DNA of 9,599 nucleotides from Alphaproteobacteria bacterium (GCA_013290035.1 JABCYT010000082.1:1-9599), one strand, 5' to 3'; counted from the first letter of the stretch, positions 1 to 6,849 are shown. A program made the numbers and translations. The notes: generated by a model from the letters alone, not told the origin.

Positions 1-50
1 GCTCCGCTACAGGCTTCACGCCTTGGAGACCTACGGGCTCAGATCTGGCG

Positions 51-79
51 ACGGGCGGCTGTTGGAAGCAGTCGCCCGT
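51..79. repeat. Strong stem-loop of unknown role near the left edge
   Basis: Positions 51-61 pair with 69-79 to make an 11-bp stem containing one G-T (G-U) pair, closed by a 7-nt loop at 62-68. No T-run follows on either strand, so it is not a canonical intrinsic terminator. It could be the end of a structured RNA or of a gene transcribed from the left and cut by the window edge. No protein match is recognised on either strand of 1-168. The plus-strand frame from position 2 is open to a TGA at 170-172, but it uses codons such as AGA, AGG, CTT and TCT more freely than the neighbouring genes. Confidence 0.5.
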
Positions 80-134
80 TCGCACATTCTGCCAAAGCCG
101 ACGTACACAAGAGACCTTGCCCGCTTCGGACAAG

Positions 135-170
135 ACCCCTCGACTACGCGCTCCGCGCTACGCTCGGGGT
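135..170. repeat. REP-like GC-rich imperfect palindrome
   Basis: Outer arms at 135-139 and 166-170 (ACCCC / GGGGT) enclose an inner bulged stem in which 145-146 plus 148-151 pair with 155-160 (TA, GCGC / GCGC, TA) around a TCC loop. CTACGC also occurs twice as a direct repeat (144-149 and 158-163). Compact GC-rich intergenic palindromes of this look are often dispersed in alphaproteobacterial genomes. That this one is multicopy is an inference that the window alone cannot show. Confidence 0.4.
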
Positions 171-187
171 GACCGCTTCGCGGTCAC
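169..187 (-). terminator. Stem-loop at the 3' end of the solute-binding-protein gene
   Basis: A perfect 8-bp inverted repeat (GTGACCGC at 169-176, GCGGTCAC at 180-187) with a 3-nt loop; the stem can extend by two G-T pairs and one G-C pair. The minus-strand stop codon at 186-184 lies inside one arm, so transcripts of the binding-protein gene would end in this hairpin. No U-run follows it on the minus strand. It could terminate transcription weakly or protect the 3' end of the mRNA. It directly abuts the palindrome at 135-170, and the two may be one composite element. Confidence 0.45.
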
Positions 188-1755
188 TTCTTCTCGACGT
201 TCCACAGTGCCAGCGAGGGCGTGCGCAGCAGGCCGTCGACGTTGGTGCGGATCGCCGTCGGCGTGGTGAACTGGCCGAGCGGCACGAGCGTGGGGTAGTC
301 GAGCACGCGCAGCTGCACCTGCTCGGCGATCGCCTTCTGCTTGGCCGGGTCGGATTCCGAGGCATAGGCATCGCGCAGCTTCTCGAGCTCGGGGTCGCAC
401 GGCCAGCCGAACGTCGCCTTGTCGCACGAGGCGTTGAGGAAGGCCGCCGACACCGGGTTGAGCACATCGGTGGCGCCCCACGAGGTGAAGAAGGCGCTCC
501 AGCCGCCCTTGTCTGGCGGATCCTTCTTGGTGCGGCGCGTCACCAGGGTCTGCCAGTCCATCGGCTGCAGGTCGACCTTCAGCCCGATCTTCTCGAGCTG
601 GGGCTTGGCGACGGTCGCGAGGTTGTTGTGGCCCGCCGTGTCGGTCTGGTGCAGCAGCACCACCGGCGTTCCGTCGTAGCCCGCCGCGGCCAGCAGTTCC
701 TTGGCCTTGGCGACGTTGCCCGAAATCTTGTCCTCCCAGCCCTTGGTCGATTCGAGGGGCGAGCCGCAGGGGAACAGCGACTTGCACTCCTTGTAGTAGT
801 CGGGATTGCCGACATTGGCCTCGAGGAACTCCTTCTGCGACAGGCCATAGAGCACCGCCTGGCGCACCTTGGGATTGTCGAACGGCTTGTGGAGCACGTT
901 GAAGCGCATAGCGTACTGGCGGCCCGCCGTGTTGGTCACCATGATCTTGATGTTCTTTTCCTTGGCCAGCAGCGGTAGCAGGTCGGGCGGCACGATCTCG
1001 ACCAGGTCGACCTCGCCGTTGATCAGGGCGTTCACCTGGGTCGAGGTGTCGGCGATCGTCAACCATTCGACCCGGTCGACCTTGGCGACCTTGCCGCCGG
1101 CCAGGCCGGAGGCCGGCTCCGGCCGCGGCTTGTATTTCGGGTTCTTGACGTAGACCGCCTTCTCGCCCGCCTTCCACTCGTCCTTCTTGAAGATGAAGGG
1201 GCCGGAGCCGGTGGCGTCGGTGATCTGGCTGTTGGGATCGGTGCTGGCGACCTCCTTGGGCATCATGAACGGCACGTTCGAGCTCGACTTGCCGAGCGAT
1301 TCGAGCACCAGCCCGTAGGGCTGCTTCAGCACCATCTTGATGGTCTTGGCGTCGGGCGCCGACAGATCGGTCACCACGCCCAAAAGCTTCTGGCCCATCG
1401 AATCCTTGGCGCCCCAGCGCTTGATCGAGGCGACGCAGTCCTCGGCCGTCACCGGCTTGCCGTCGTGCCATTCCAGCCCGTCGCGCAGGGTGAAGGTCCA
1501 GGTGAGCTTGTCGGGCGAGACTTCCCACTTGTCGACCATCTGCGGCTTGACCTCGAGCTTGTCGTCGAGGGCGAACAGCGTGTCGTAGACCATGTTGCCG
1601 TGATGGGTGGAGATCAGCGCCGTCGTCCAGATCGGATCGATGATCTTGAGATCCGAATGCAGCGCGACCTTGAGTGTGGTCTGGGCCCAGGCGGGCGCTG
1701 CAAACGCGGCGACGGCCACGAGCGCACAGGCAAAACGACGACCTAATTTCAGCAT
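184..1755 (-). CDS. ABC transporter periplasmic solute-binding protein, peptide/nickel type (SBP_bac_5)
   Basis: A 523-residue exported binding protein that would capture a peptide or similar solute in the periplasm and deliver it to an ABC permease. Residues 1-24 form a signal peptide (basic start with GRR, hydrophobic core, AWA then Q, a signal peptidase I site). The family hallmark lies around residues 80-110: a W-x-x-S-x-D-x-x-T-W-T-F-x-L-R-x-G-x-x-W-H-D-G-K-P block followed by T-A-E-D. Length is normal for DppA/OppA-like proteins. Two cysteine pairs in the C-terminal half (E-C-K...F-P-C-G and S-C-D...P-C-D) could be disulfides. The ATG at 1755 is preceded by AGGGAG at good spacing. The gene lies 45 bp downstream of the ferredoxin reductase and may share its transcript. 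No permease or ATPase gene is in the window, so substrate and partner are unknown. Confidence 0.9.
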   Translation of the reverse strand: MLKLGRRFACALVAVAAFAAPAWAQTTLKVALHSDLKIIDPIWTTALISTHHGNMVYDTLFALDDKLEVKPQMVDKWEVSPDKLTWTFTLRDGLEWHDGKPVTAEDCVASIKRWGAKDSMGQKLLGVVTDLSAPDAKTIKMVLKQPYGLVLESLGKSSSNVPFMMPKEVASTDPNSQITDATGSGPFIFKKDEWKAGEKAVYVKNPKYKPRPEPASGLAGGKVAKVDRVEWLTIADTSTQVNALINGEVDLVEIVPPDLLPLLAKEKNIKIMVTNTAGRQYAMRFNVLHKPFDNPKVRQAVLYGLSQKEFLEANVGNPDYYKECKSLFPCGSPLESTKGWEDKISGNVAKAKELLAAAGYDGTPVVLLHQTDTAGHNNLATVAKPQLEKIGLKVDLQPMDWQTLVTRRTKKDPPDKGGWSAFFTSWGATDVLNPVSAAFLNASCDKATFGWPCDPELEKLRDAYASESDPAKQKAIAEQVQLRVLDYPTLVPLGQFTTPTAIRTNVDGLLRTPSLALWNVEKK

Positions 1756-1800
1756 GACAACTCCCTGATGACCCCCCGGCCAGGAGCAACCATAAGGCCG

Positions 1801-3000
1801 TCAGCCGCCCTGCGCGACGTCCAACAGCGCCTGCCAGTCCGTCAATTTCACGCGAGGCCGGCCCTTCGCGGCGCCCGCCGCGATCTCGTGCTTGTCGATG
1901 CGATGCCAGCCCGCCGCGTCGACGGCGATCGGCAGCACGTCGGGCCCGCTCTTGGGATCGCGCTCGTCGAGCCAGGCCAGCACCTGCTGGGCCACGGCGT
2001 GGCTTTCCGCCCGGTTGGTCGGAATCGTGCCGGTGGGCCCGCGCTTGGCCCAGCCCACGGGAAAGACGTCCTCGCGCTTGGGAAATTCCTCGCCGCCATA
2101 GCCGATGCAGGTCACGACCAGGTCGGCGGGGAGCTTGCCGCCCTTCAGCGTATTGGGCGTGAATTCGACCACGCCCGGCTTGAACGCCAGCGCCGCCGCA
2201 TGGAACCGGAAATGCACCGTCACCGGCTTGGTGCCAGCCTTGTTGTTGGCAAAGCCGCGCAGGATTTCCAGGTTCTTGATCTTGCGCAGCCGTTCGGGCG
2301 TGGGATCCGACGCCGGCGGCGCCGCGTCCAGCCCCTTCGGCTCGGTCACCGCCACCGCGCGCGTCAGCCGGCCCATCTCGGCGAGCTCGTTGTTGGTGAA
2401 GGAGGCATGCTCCGGTCCGCGCCGGCCGATCACATGGATGTCGGTGAGCGGCGCTGCGGCGATGGCTGCGCCCGCTTCGGGAACGATGTCGCTCTTGGCC
2501 ATCTCGTCGGCCGATTTGGCCAGCACGCGCGCCACGTCGAGCGCCACGTTGCCGTTGCCGATCACCGCCACCGATTTCACCTTGCCAAGGTCGGGGCCCT
2601 GGCGGAAGTCGGGATGGCCGTTCAGCCAGCCGACGAATCGCCACGAGCCCCAGACATGCGGCAGCTCCTCGCCCGGCACGCCGAGCTTCTTGTCGATCAC
2701 CATGCCGGTGGCGACGATGATGGCGTCGTAGCCGGTCGTGAGCTCGTCCCAGGACAGGTCGCGGCCGACCTCGATATTGCCGGCAAAGCGCACATCGGGC
2801 CGGGCCAGCAGACGGTCGAACTGGCGCGCCACGGCCTTGGTGCCCTGGTGATCGGGCGCCACCCCGGCGCGGATCAGGCCGTGGGGAGTCGGCAGGCGGT
2901 CGATGATGTCGATATGAAGGTCCGGATTGGTGCGCATCAGCCCGTCGGCGGCATAAAAGCCCGACGGGCCCGCGCCCACGATGGCGACGCGATGAGTCAT
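1801..3000 (-). CDS. NADPH-ferredoxin (adrenodoxin-type) reductase, FAD flavoprotein
   Basis: A 399-residue cytoplasmic flavoenzyme that should pass electrons from NADPH through FAD to a ferredoxin. Evidence: an N-terminal FAD dinucleotide motif G-A-G-P-S-G at 9-14; the adrenodoxin-reductase signature G-L-I-R-x-G-V-A-P-D-H at 41-51; a V-A-T-G turn at 96-99; the NADP-binding G-N-G-N-V-A-L-D at 148-155 with G-R-R-G-P at 192-196; and the C-terminal G-W-x-K-R-G-P-T-G-x-I-x-T-N-R block at 316-330. It is somewhat shorter than the roughly 450 residues usual for this family. An upstream start at 3171 is in frame, but it would add 57 non-homologous residues antisense to queF, so the ATG at 3000, right before the FAD motif, is chosen. 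The Shine-Dalgarno is weak. The start lies 28 bp from the divergent queF start, suggesting shared regulation. Confidence 0.9.
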   Translation of the reverse strand: MTHRVAIVGAGPSGFYAADGLMRTNPDLHIDIIDRLPTPHGLIRAGVAPDHQGTKAVARQFDRLLARPDVRFAGNIEVGRDLSWDELTTGYDAIIVATGMVIDKKLGVPGEELPHVWGSWRFVGWLNGHPDFRQGPDLGKVKSVAVIGNGNVALDVARVLAKSADEMAKSDIVPEAGAAIAAAPLTDIHVIGRRGPEHASFTNNELAEMGRLTRAVAVTEPKGLDAAPPASDPTPERLRKIKNLEILRGFANNKAGTKPVTVHFRFHAAALAFKPGVVEFTPNTLKGGKLPADLVVTCIGYGGEEFPKREDVFPVGWAKRGPTGTIPTNRAESHAVAQQVLAWLDERDPKSGPDVLPIAVDAAGWHRIDKHEIAAGAAKGRPRVKLTDWQALLDVAQGG

Positions 3001-3016
3001 GACGGCCCGCTTAGCA

Positions 3017-3022
3017 TATGAT
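3017..3022 (+). promoter_or_regulatory. Candidate -10 element for queF, predicting a leaderless transcript
   Basis: TATGAT matches the sigma70 -10 consensus at five of six positions and ends seven bases before the A of the queF ATG, so transcription would start at or next to the start codon. At a 17-bp spacer the -35 candidate (2994-2999, GAGTCA) is poor, matching three of six. No good Shine-Dalgarno precedes the ATG, which agrees with leaderless translation. Only 28 bp separate the two divergent start codons, leaving no room for two conventional promoters with leaders. This is a reading of consensus only. Confidence 0.3.
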
Positions 3023-3028
3023 GGTGAC

Positions 3029-3487
3029 ATGTCTAAATACCCCCATTTGCGCCAGCTCGGCCGTGCCACCGCCCTGCCCGCCTCGCCCGACAAGGCGGTG
3101 CTGGAGACCGTGCCCAATCCGCAGCCGCGGGCGTTGTATCTCGTGCGCTTCACGGCGCCTGAATTCACCACCCTCTGCCCGATGACCGGCCAGCCCGACT
3201 TCGCCCATCTCGTGATCGACTACGCGCCGCGCGCCAAGCTGGTCGAAAGCAAGTCGCTGAAGCTTTATCTCGGCAGCTTCCGCAATCACGCCGACTTCCA
3301 CGAGGCCTGTACGCTCGTGATCGGCCAGCGGCTGGCCAAGCTGCTGGCACCGCGCTGGCTCCGGATCGGCGGCTACTGGTACCCGCGCGGCGGCATGCCG
3401 ATCGACGTCTTCTGGCAGACCGGCCAGCCGCCCAAGGGCCTGTGGCTGCCCGATCCGGGCGTCGCCGCTTATCGCGGCCGAGGCTAG
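3029..3487 (+). CDS. queF: NADPH-dependent 7-cyano-7-deazaguanine (preQ0) reductase, queuosine biosynthesis
   Basis: QueF reduces the nitrile of preQ0 to the aminomethyl group of preQ1 with two NADPH in the cytoplasm; preQ1 is then inserted into tRNA by Tgt. The protein is 152 residues, the length of the single-domain (Bacillus-type) QueF rather than the two-domain E. coli form. It carries the diagnostic E-S-K-S-L-K-L-Y motif at 73-80, the catalytic cysteine Cys50 in T-T-L-C-P-x-T-G-Q-P-D-F with the partner Asp57, and the F-H-E triad (His91, Glu92) used for substrate binding. The ATG at 3029 is chosen because family homology begins there; an in-frame ATG at 2999 would add ten residues and overlap the divergent reductase start. 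queG follows after 8 bp, so the two are almost certainly cotranscribed. Confidence 0.95.
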   Translation: MSKYPHLRQLGRATALPASPDKAVLETVPNPQPRALYLVRFTAPEFTTLCPMTGQPDFAHLVIDYAPRAKLVESKSLKLYLGSFRNHADFHEACTLVIGQRLAKLLAPRWLRIGGYWYPRGGMPIDVFWQTGQPPKGLWLPDPGVAAYRGRG

Positions 3488-3495
3488 CCGGGCCG

Positions 3496-4692
3496 ATGAG
3501 CCGGCCGCCGCCCGTTCCCAAACGCCCGCCGCGGCCGGCGACGCCGGCCGAGCTGCGCGACGCTATCCGCGACGAGGCACTGCGGCTGGGCTTCGACGCC
3601 GTGGGCTTTGCGCCCGCCAGCCTGGCGCCCGAGGCGCGCCGCGAGCGCCTGCAGCGACTGTCTGAATTCGTCGAAGCCGGCTGGCAGGGCGACATGGGCT
3701 GGCTGGGTGAACGCACCGAGGCGCGCGCCGATCCGCAGCGCCTGTGGCAGGACGCGCGGACAGTGGTGTCGCTGGCGCTGAACTACGCGCCCTCCAGCGA
3801 TCCGCTCGACGTGCTGAAGGAACGCGAGCGCGCGGCGATTTCGGTCTATGCCCAGGGCCGCGACTATCACGAGGTGATGAAGACCAAGCTGAAGGCGCTC
3901 GGCCGCTTCATCTGGGACACCTATCACCATGACCTGAAGGTGTTCGTCGATACGGCGCCCCTGATGGAAAAGCTCATGGCGCAGGCGGTGGGCCATGGCT
4001 GGCAGGGCAAGCACACCAACCTAGTGTCGCGCCAATTCGGCTCGTGGCTGTTCCTGGGCGAGATCCTGCTCTCGGTCGAGCTGCCGGCCGATGCGCCCGA
4101 GACCGACCATTGCGGCCACTGCCATGCCTGCCTCGACATCTGCCCGACCAAGGCTTTCCCCGCGCCCTACCGGCTCGACGCGCGGCGCTGCATCTCTTAC
4201 CTCACCATCGAACACGAAGGCCCGATCGATTCCGCGTTCCGTCCGCTGCTCGGCAACCGCATCTATGGCTGCGACGATTGCCTGGCGGTCTGTCCGTGGA
4301 ACAAGTTCGCCAAGCAGGCGCGCGAGACGGCCCTGGCGCCGCGGCCGGCGCTCGATGCGCCGCTGCTGGCCGAGCTGGCCACCCTGGATGATGGTGAATT
4401 CCGCCGCCGCTTCGCCGGCACGGCCATCAAGCGCATCGGCCGCGATCGTTTTGTGAGAAACGTCGCCTATGCGCTGGGCAACAGTAGCGTTCGCGAGACC
4501 GCGCTGCCGGCCGTCGAAAAGCTTCTGAAAGACCCTTCACCTTTGGTGCGCGGCGCGGCAGTGTGGGCGCTGTCGCGTCTCGCGCCCGACCTGGTCGCGC
4601 AACGGCGGCGCATGACCGATGAAGCCGACGCCGGCGTCTGCGCCGAATGGAGCGCAGCGCGCACAATCAACGAGCAAAGGACAGGACCATGA
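3496..4692 (+). CDS. queG: Epoxyqueuosine reductase, cobalamin and 4Fe-4S dependent
   Basis: QueG carries out the last step of queuosine synthesis, reducing epoxyqueuosine in tRNA to queuosine using cobalamin and two 4Fe-4S clusters. The 398-residue product has the N-terminal QueG domain (about 20-200, including L-N-Y-A at 95-98 and a D-T-x-P segment at 152-155 likely holding the catalytic aspartate). A ferredoxin-like region follows with cysteines 206, 209, 212 and 216 (C-x-x-C-x-x-C-x-x-x-C-P) and 259, 262 and 266 (C-x-x-C-x-x-x-C-P). A C-terminal HEAT-like helical stretch for tRNA binding lies at about 318-365. An in-frame start at 3442 would overlap queF by 46 bp and add arginine-rich sequence, so the ATG at 3496 is preferred. 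The stop overlaps the next start (ATGA). Its electrons must come from a reductase system; a ferredoxin reductase is encoded divergently next to queF. Confidence 0.95.
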   Translation: MSRPPPVPKRPPRPATPAELRDAIRDEALRLGFDAVGFAPASLAPEARRERLQRLSEFVEAGWQGDMGWLGERTEARADPQRLWQDARTVVSLALNYAPSSDPLDVLKERERAAISVYAQGRDYHEVMKTKLKALGRFIWDTYHHDLKVFVDTAPLMEKLMAQAVGHGWQGKHTNLVSRQFGSWLFLGEILLSVELPADAPETDHCGHCHACLDICPTKAFPAPYRLDARRCISYLTIEHEGPIDSAFRPLLGNRIYGCDDCLAVCPWNKFAKQARETALAPRPALDAPLLAELATLDDGEFRRRFAGTAIKRIGRDRFVRNVAYALGNSSVRETALPAVEKLLKDPSPLVRGAAVWALSRLAPDLVAQRRRMTDEADAGVCAEWSAARTINEQRTGP

Positions 4693-5582
4693 AAACCCGC
4701 CGGAAAGCTTTCCTGACGGCACTCGCTGCCGGCGCAGGCCTGGTGTTCGGTGCTCACGCGGCGTCGGCGCAGCAAAGCTCGCCACCCTCACCCCTGACCA
4801 AGGAACAAATCGCCGCGATCGTGGCGAGCCCGGATCGCAGCGCGGCCGATCGCACCAACGATCGGCGCCGCAAGCCGGAGGAGATGCTGTTCTTCATCGG
4901 CATTCGTCCCGGCATCACGGCGCTCGATCTCAGCGCGGCCGGCGGCTACACCACCGAGCTGTTGGCCCGGGCGATCGGACCCTCGGGCATCGTCTATGGC
5001 CAGAGCCGACCGCGCGATCCCAGCCGGCCGCCAACGCCGCCGGCAGCCCCCGAAGGGAACAGCCATCCGACGGCCGCGTCCGCCACGCCTCCCGCGGCCA
5101 CGCCGTCGCCCCCTCCCGGTGCACCGCGTCCCTCGCCTGATGCGCTGGCTGATCGGGACAGCGCTCTCCGAAAAGCCGACATCAAGGCCGCGCCGATCAC
5201 CGCGGTCGTGCGGCCGTTCGAGGATCCCGTTCCGCCCGAACTCGCGCCGTTCGAGCTGGTGACCCTGATGTTCAACTATCACGATCTCGGCTTCCTGGGC
5301 GTCGACCGCGCGGCCATGAACCGGGCCGTCTTCCAGGCGCTGAAGCCGGGCGGCTTCTACGTCATCGCCGATCATTCGGGGCGGCCCGGCACCGGCATCT
5401 CCGAGTCGGGCACCCTGCATCGGGTCGAGGAAGCGTTCCTGCGCAAGGAAGTCGAAGCGGCGGGCTTCAAGCTGGCGGCGGAAGGGACCTTTCTGCGCAA
5501 TCCCAACGATCCCAGGGACAAGAACACGCCGGACCCGCCGCAGCCCAAGGACGAGTTCGTGCTGAAGTTCGTCAAGCCCTAG
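4689..5582 (+). CDS. Exported class I methyltransferase-like protein with a proline-rich insertion
   Basis: A 297-residue protein resembling the COG4798-type predicted methyltransferases that carry signal peptides; its substrate is unknown. Residues 1-27 are an export signal (M-K-T-R-R-K-A-F-L, hydrophobic core, A-A-S-A then Q); the RR is Tat-like but is not an exact match to S-R-R-x-F-L-K. The R-S-x-A-D-R...R-K-P-E-E-M-L-F-F-I-G-I-R-P-G lead-in (about 50-75) and motif I A-L-D-L-S-A-A-G-G-Y (78-87) fit an SAM-binding Rossmann fold. A low-complexity Pro/Ala/Ser-rich stretch at about 106-152 follows, and then L-K-P-G-G-F-Y-V-I-A-D-H at 218-229. The ATG at 4689 overlaps the queG stop and has AAAGGACAGG before it, so translation is probably coupled. 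The stop overlaps that of the convergent acyltransferase by four bases. Confidence 0.75.
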   Translation: MKTRRKAFLTALAAGAGLVFGAHAASAQQSSPPSPLTKEQIAAIVASPDRSAADRTNDRRRKPEEMLFFIGIRPGITALDLSAAGGYTTELLARAIGPSGIVYGQSRPRDPSRPPTPPAAPEGNSHPTAASATPPAATPSPPPGAPRPSPDALADRDSALRKADIKAAPITAVVRPFEDPVPPELAPFELVTLMFNYHDLGFLGVDRAAMNRAVFQALKPGGFYVIADHSGRPGTGISESGTLHRVEEAFLRKEVEAAGFKLAAEGTFLRNPNDPRDKNTPDPPQPKDEFVLKFVKP

Positions 5583-6745
5583 TCGGCGGCAGCGACCGTG
5601 GGCGTGAGCGCGCCGGGATATCTCCGGCCGTTCAGCACCGCGCCGACGAAGGTCGGCCTGACGCCGTAACGATAAAGCGGCAGCAAGACGACAATCGTCG
5701 CGGCCAGAGCGAGCGGGATCTTTGCCAGCGGCGGCAGGGCGACGTCCCTCAGCAGCAATTGAAAGGCGATGAGTACCGGCATGTGCGCGAGGTACAGGAA
5801 GTACGACGAGTCGCAGAGGTAGCGCCCGAGCACGCTGTGTCCGCCGAGATAGCGCAGGAACAGGCCGGTGACCGCGAAGATCAGCAGCCACAACGCCACC
5901 GAATGCAGGGCGCGCATGAGATAGAAGGCGACTTCACGATCGATCGGAAGCCCGAAGCCGGCAAGATAGGCGACACTCGCGACCGCCGCACCCGCCGCAT
6001 AGAGCCAGGCCCGCCGGCTGAGCGTCTCGAGCCGGTCGGCATTGAGGAAAAGCAGCCAGCCGAAGGCGAACGGGATGGCGTAGGCGACCACGATGCGGAC
6101 AACCGGCACGAAGGAAGGCGGATCCTCGAGCCAGGGACGCCTCATCAGCAGCATGGCGAGGAAAGACGGTACCGCGAAGATCAACGGCGCCCACGGCGAC
6201 TGCACGGCCGCCCGGAAGACGCGCAGCAGCAGCGCGCGAACATCTTGCGGGAGCGCGACACGAGCGCCCGTTACGGCCACGACCGCAAGCAGGTAGAGCA
6301 CGATCAGATATTCCAGGAACCACAGATGCAACGGATGGGCGTAGTCCAGGAACTTGCCGGACAGGATAAAGTCCGACGCTCGATCGATGCCGCCGCGGCC
6401 GAGGGCCACCAGGAACATCACCAGAGGAAACAGGACGATCCAGCCGACGACGAAGGGAACGACGATGCGCCAGAAGCGGTTGTCGGCGGCCCGCCGGAAG
6501 CCGTAGCGCTGCAGCAGCAGGGCGGCGAAGAACCCGGCCATGACATAGAAGATGGGCATACGAAAGACGTGGATGAGCCCGACCGACGCATCGAGCGCCG
6601 TGGTGAGCTGCGCCGGCTTGTAAGGCCAGCCGCCGGTCGGCGAATAGGCGACGACGGCATGGAGATAGATGCCAAGAAACATCATCGCCGCGCGCAGGGC
6701 GTCGAGCGCGTGGTAGCGCGAAGGGACGGCGGGCGGCGCGATCAT
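5579..6745 (-). CDS. Integral membrane acyltransferase, Acyltransferase_3 / OpgC (MdoC)-like
   Basis: A 388-residue inner-membrane protein with about ten hydrophobic segments. Members move acyl or succinyl groups onto extracytoplasmic glycans or lipids, and OpgC-like ones succinylate osmoregulated periplasmic glucans. Visible family features: A-L-D-A-L-R-A at 13-19, a first helix with L-H-A (His29, the conserved histidine), F-R-M-P-I-F-Y-V-M-A-G-F-F at 61-73, H-L-W-F-L-E-Y-L at 140-147, and S-S-Y-F-L-Y-L-A-H-M-P-V-L at 313-325. An in-frame GTG at 6760 exists, but AAAGGAG (6757-6751) sits five bases before the ATG at 6745, which fixes the latter as start. It is divergent from padR. A weak minus-strand promoter (TTGCTA at 6812-6807, TAAGTT at 6789-6784) would place its -35 inside the padR inverted repeat. 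The exact acceptor is unknown. Confidence 0.85.
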   Translation of the reverse strand: MIAPPAVPSRYHALDALRAAMMFLGIYLHAVVAYSPTGGWPYKPAQLTTALDASVGLIHVFRMPIFYVMAGFFAALLLQRYGFRRAADNRFWRIVVPFVVGWIVLFPLVMFLVALGRGGIDRASDFILSGKFLDYAHPLHLWFLEYLIVLYLLAVVAVTGARVALPQDVRALLLRVFRAAVQSPWAPLIFAVPSFLAMLLMRRPWLEDPPSFVPVVRIVVAYAIPFAFGWLLFLNADRLETLSRRAWLYAAGAAVASVAYLAGFGLPIDREVAFYLMRALHSVALWLLIFAVTGLFLRYLGGHSVLGRYLCDSSYFLYLAHMPVLIAFQLLLRDVALPPLAKIPLALAATIVVLLPLYRYGVRPTFVGAVLNGRRYPGALTPTVAAAD

Positions 6746-6797
6746 CGCGTCTCCTTTCACGGATCATTTATCGCTGGACACGGAACTTACACTTCGC

Positions 6798-6816
6798 TAC
6801 CTTGTTTAGCAAGGTA
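6798..6816. promoter_or_regulatory. Inverted repeat, probable PadR operator
   Basis: A perfect 7-bp inverted repeat, TACCTTG (6798-6804) and CAAGGTA (6810-6816), with a 5-bp centre. It lies in the 104-bp gap between the divergent acyltransferase and padR genes and covers the predicted padR -35 element, where a dimeric winged-helix repressor would block RNA polymerase. PadR proteins commonly bind such palindromes upstream of their own gene. That this particular repeat is the site is an inference. Confidence 0.5.
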
Positions 6817-6830
6817 CCATGTTATATATT
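6802..6830 (+). promoter_or_regulatory. Sigma70-like promoter of the padR operon
   Basis: TTGTTT (6802-6807) and TATATT (6825-6830) are separated by exactly 17 bp in the most AT-rich stretch of the window. The -10 matches five of six consensus bases and the -35 three of six. Transcription would begin near 6837, giving a very short leader containing GAGGATGAGAG. The -35 overlaps the inverted repeat at 6798-6816. Confidence 0.45.
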
Positions 6831-6849
6831 CTACCGAGGATGAGAGTTC

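Noticed and set aside
2..172. 56-codon open frame that could be the tail of a gene entering from the left
   Set aside because: No family resemblance, codon use less biased than the neighbours, and its end falls inside the palindromes at 135-187. The minus strand is also open over much of this stretch, so openness is not informative.
1756..1800. CGGCC...GGCCG inverted repeat between the reductase and binding-protein genes
   Set aside because: Only five pairs with a long loop and no T-run; too weak to call a terminator, so the two genes may be cotranscribed.
158..2644. 828-codon open frame on the minus strand
   Set aside because: It runs across both the binding-protein and the ferredoxin-reductase genes in another frame, is extremely R/G/A-rich and shows no domain. 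The two genes in the correct frames carry clear family motifs and ribosome binding sites.
1768..3021. 417-codon open frame on the plus strand
   Set aside because: It is antisense to the ferredoxin reductase with R/H/G-rich translation and no recognisable motif, a common shadow in high-GC DNA.
3001..3171. 57-residue N-terminal extension of the ferredoxin reductase
   Set aside because: It would lie entirely antisense to the start of queF and precedes the FAD motif by far more than the family allows; the ATG at 3000 gives the normal N-terminus.
4788..5891. 367-codon open frame on the minus strand
   Set aside because: It is antisense to the exported methyltransferase, arginine-rich, and lacks a ribosome binding site and any family pattern.
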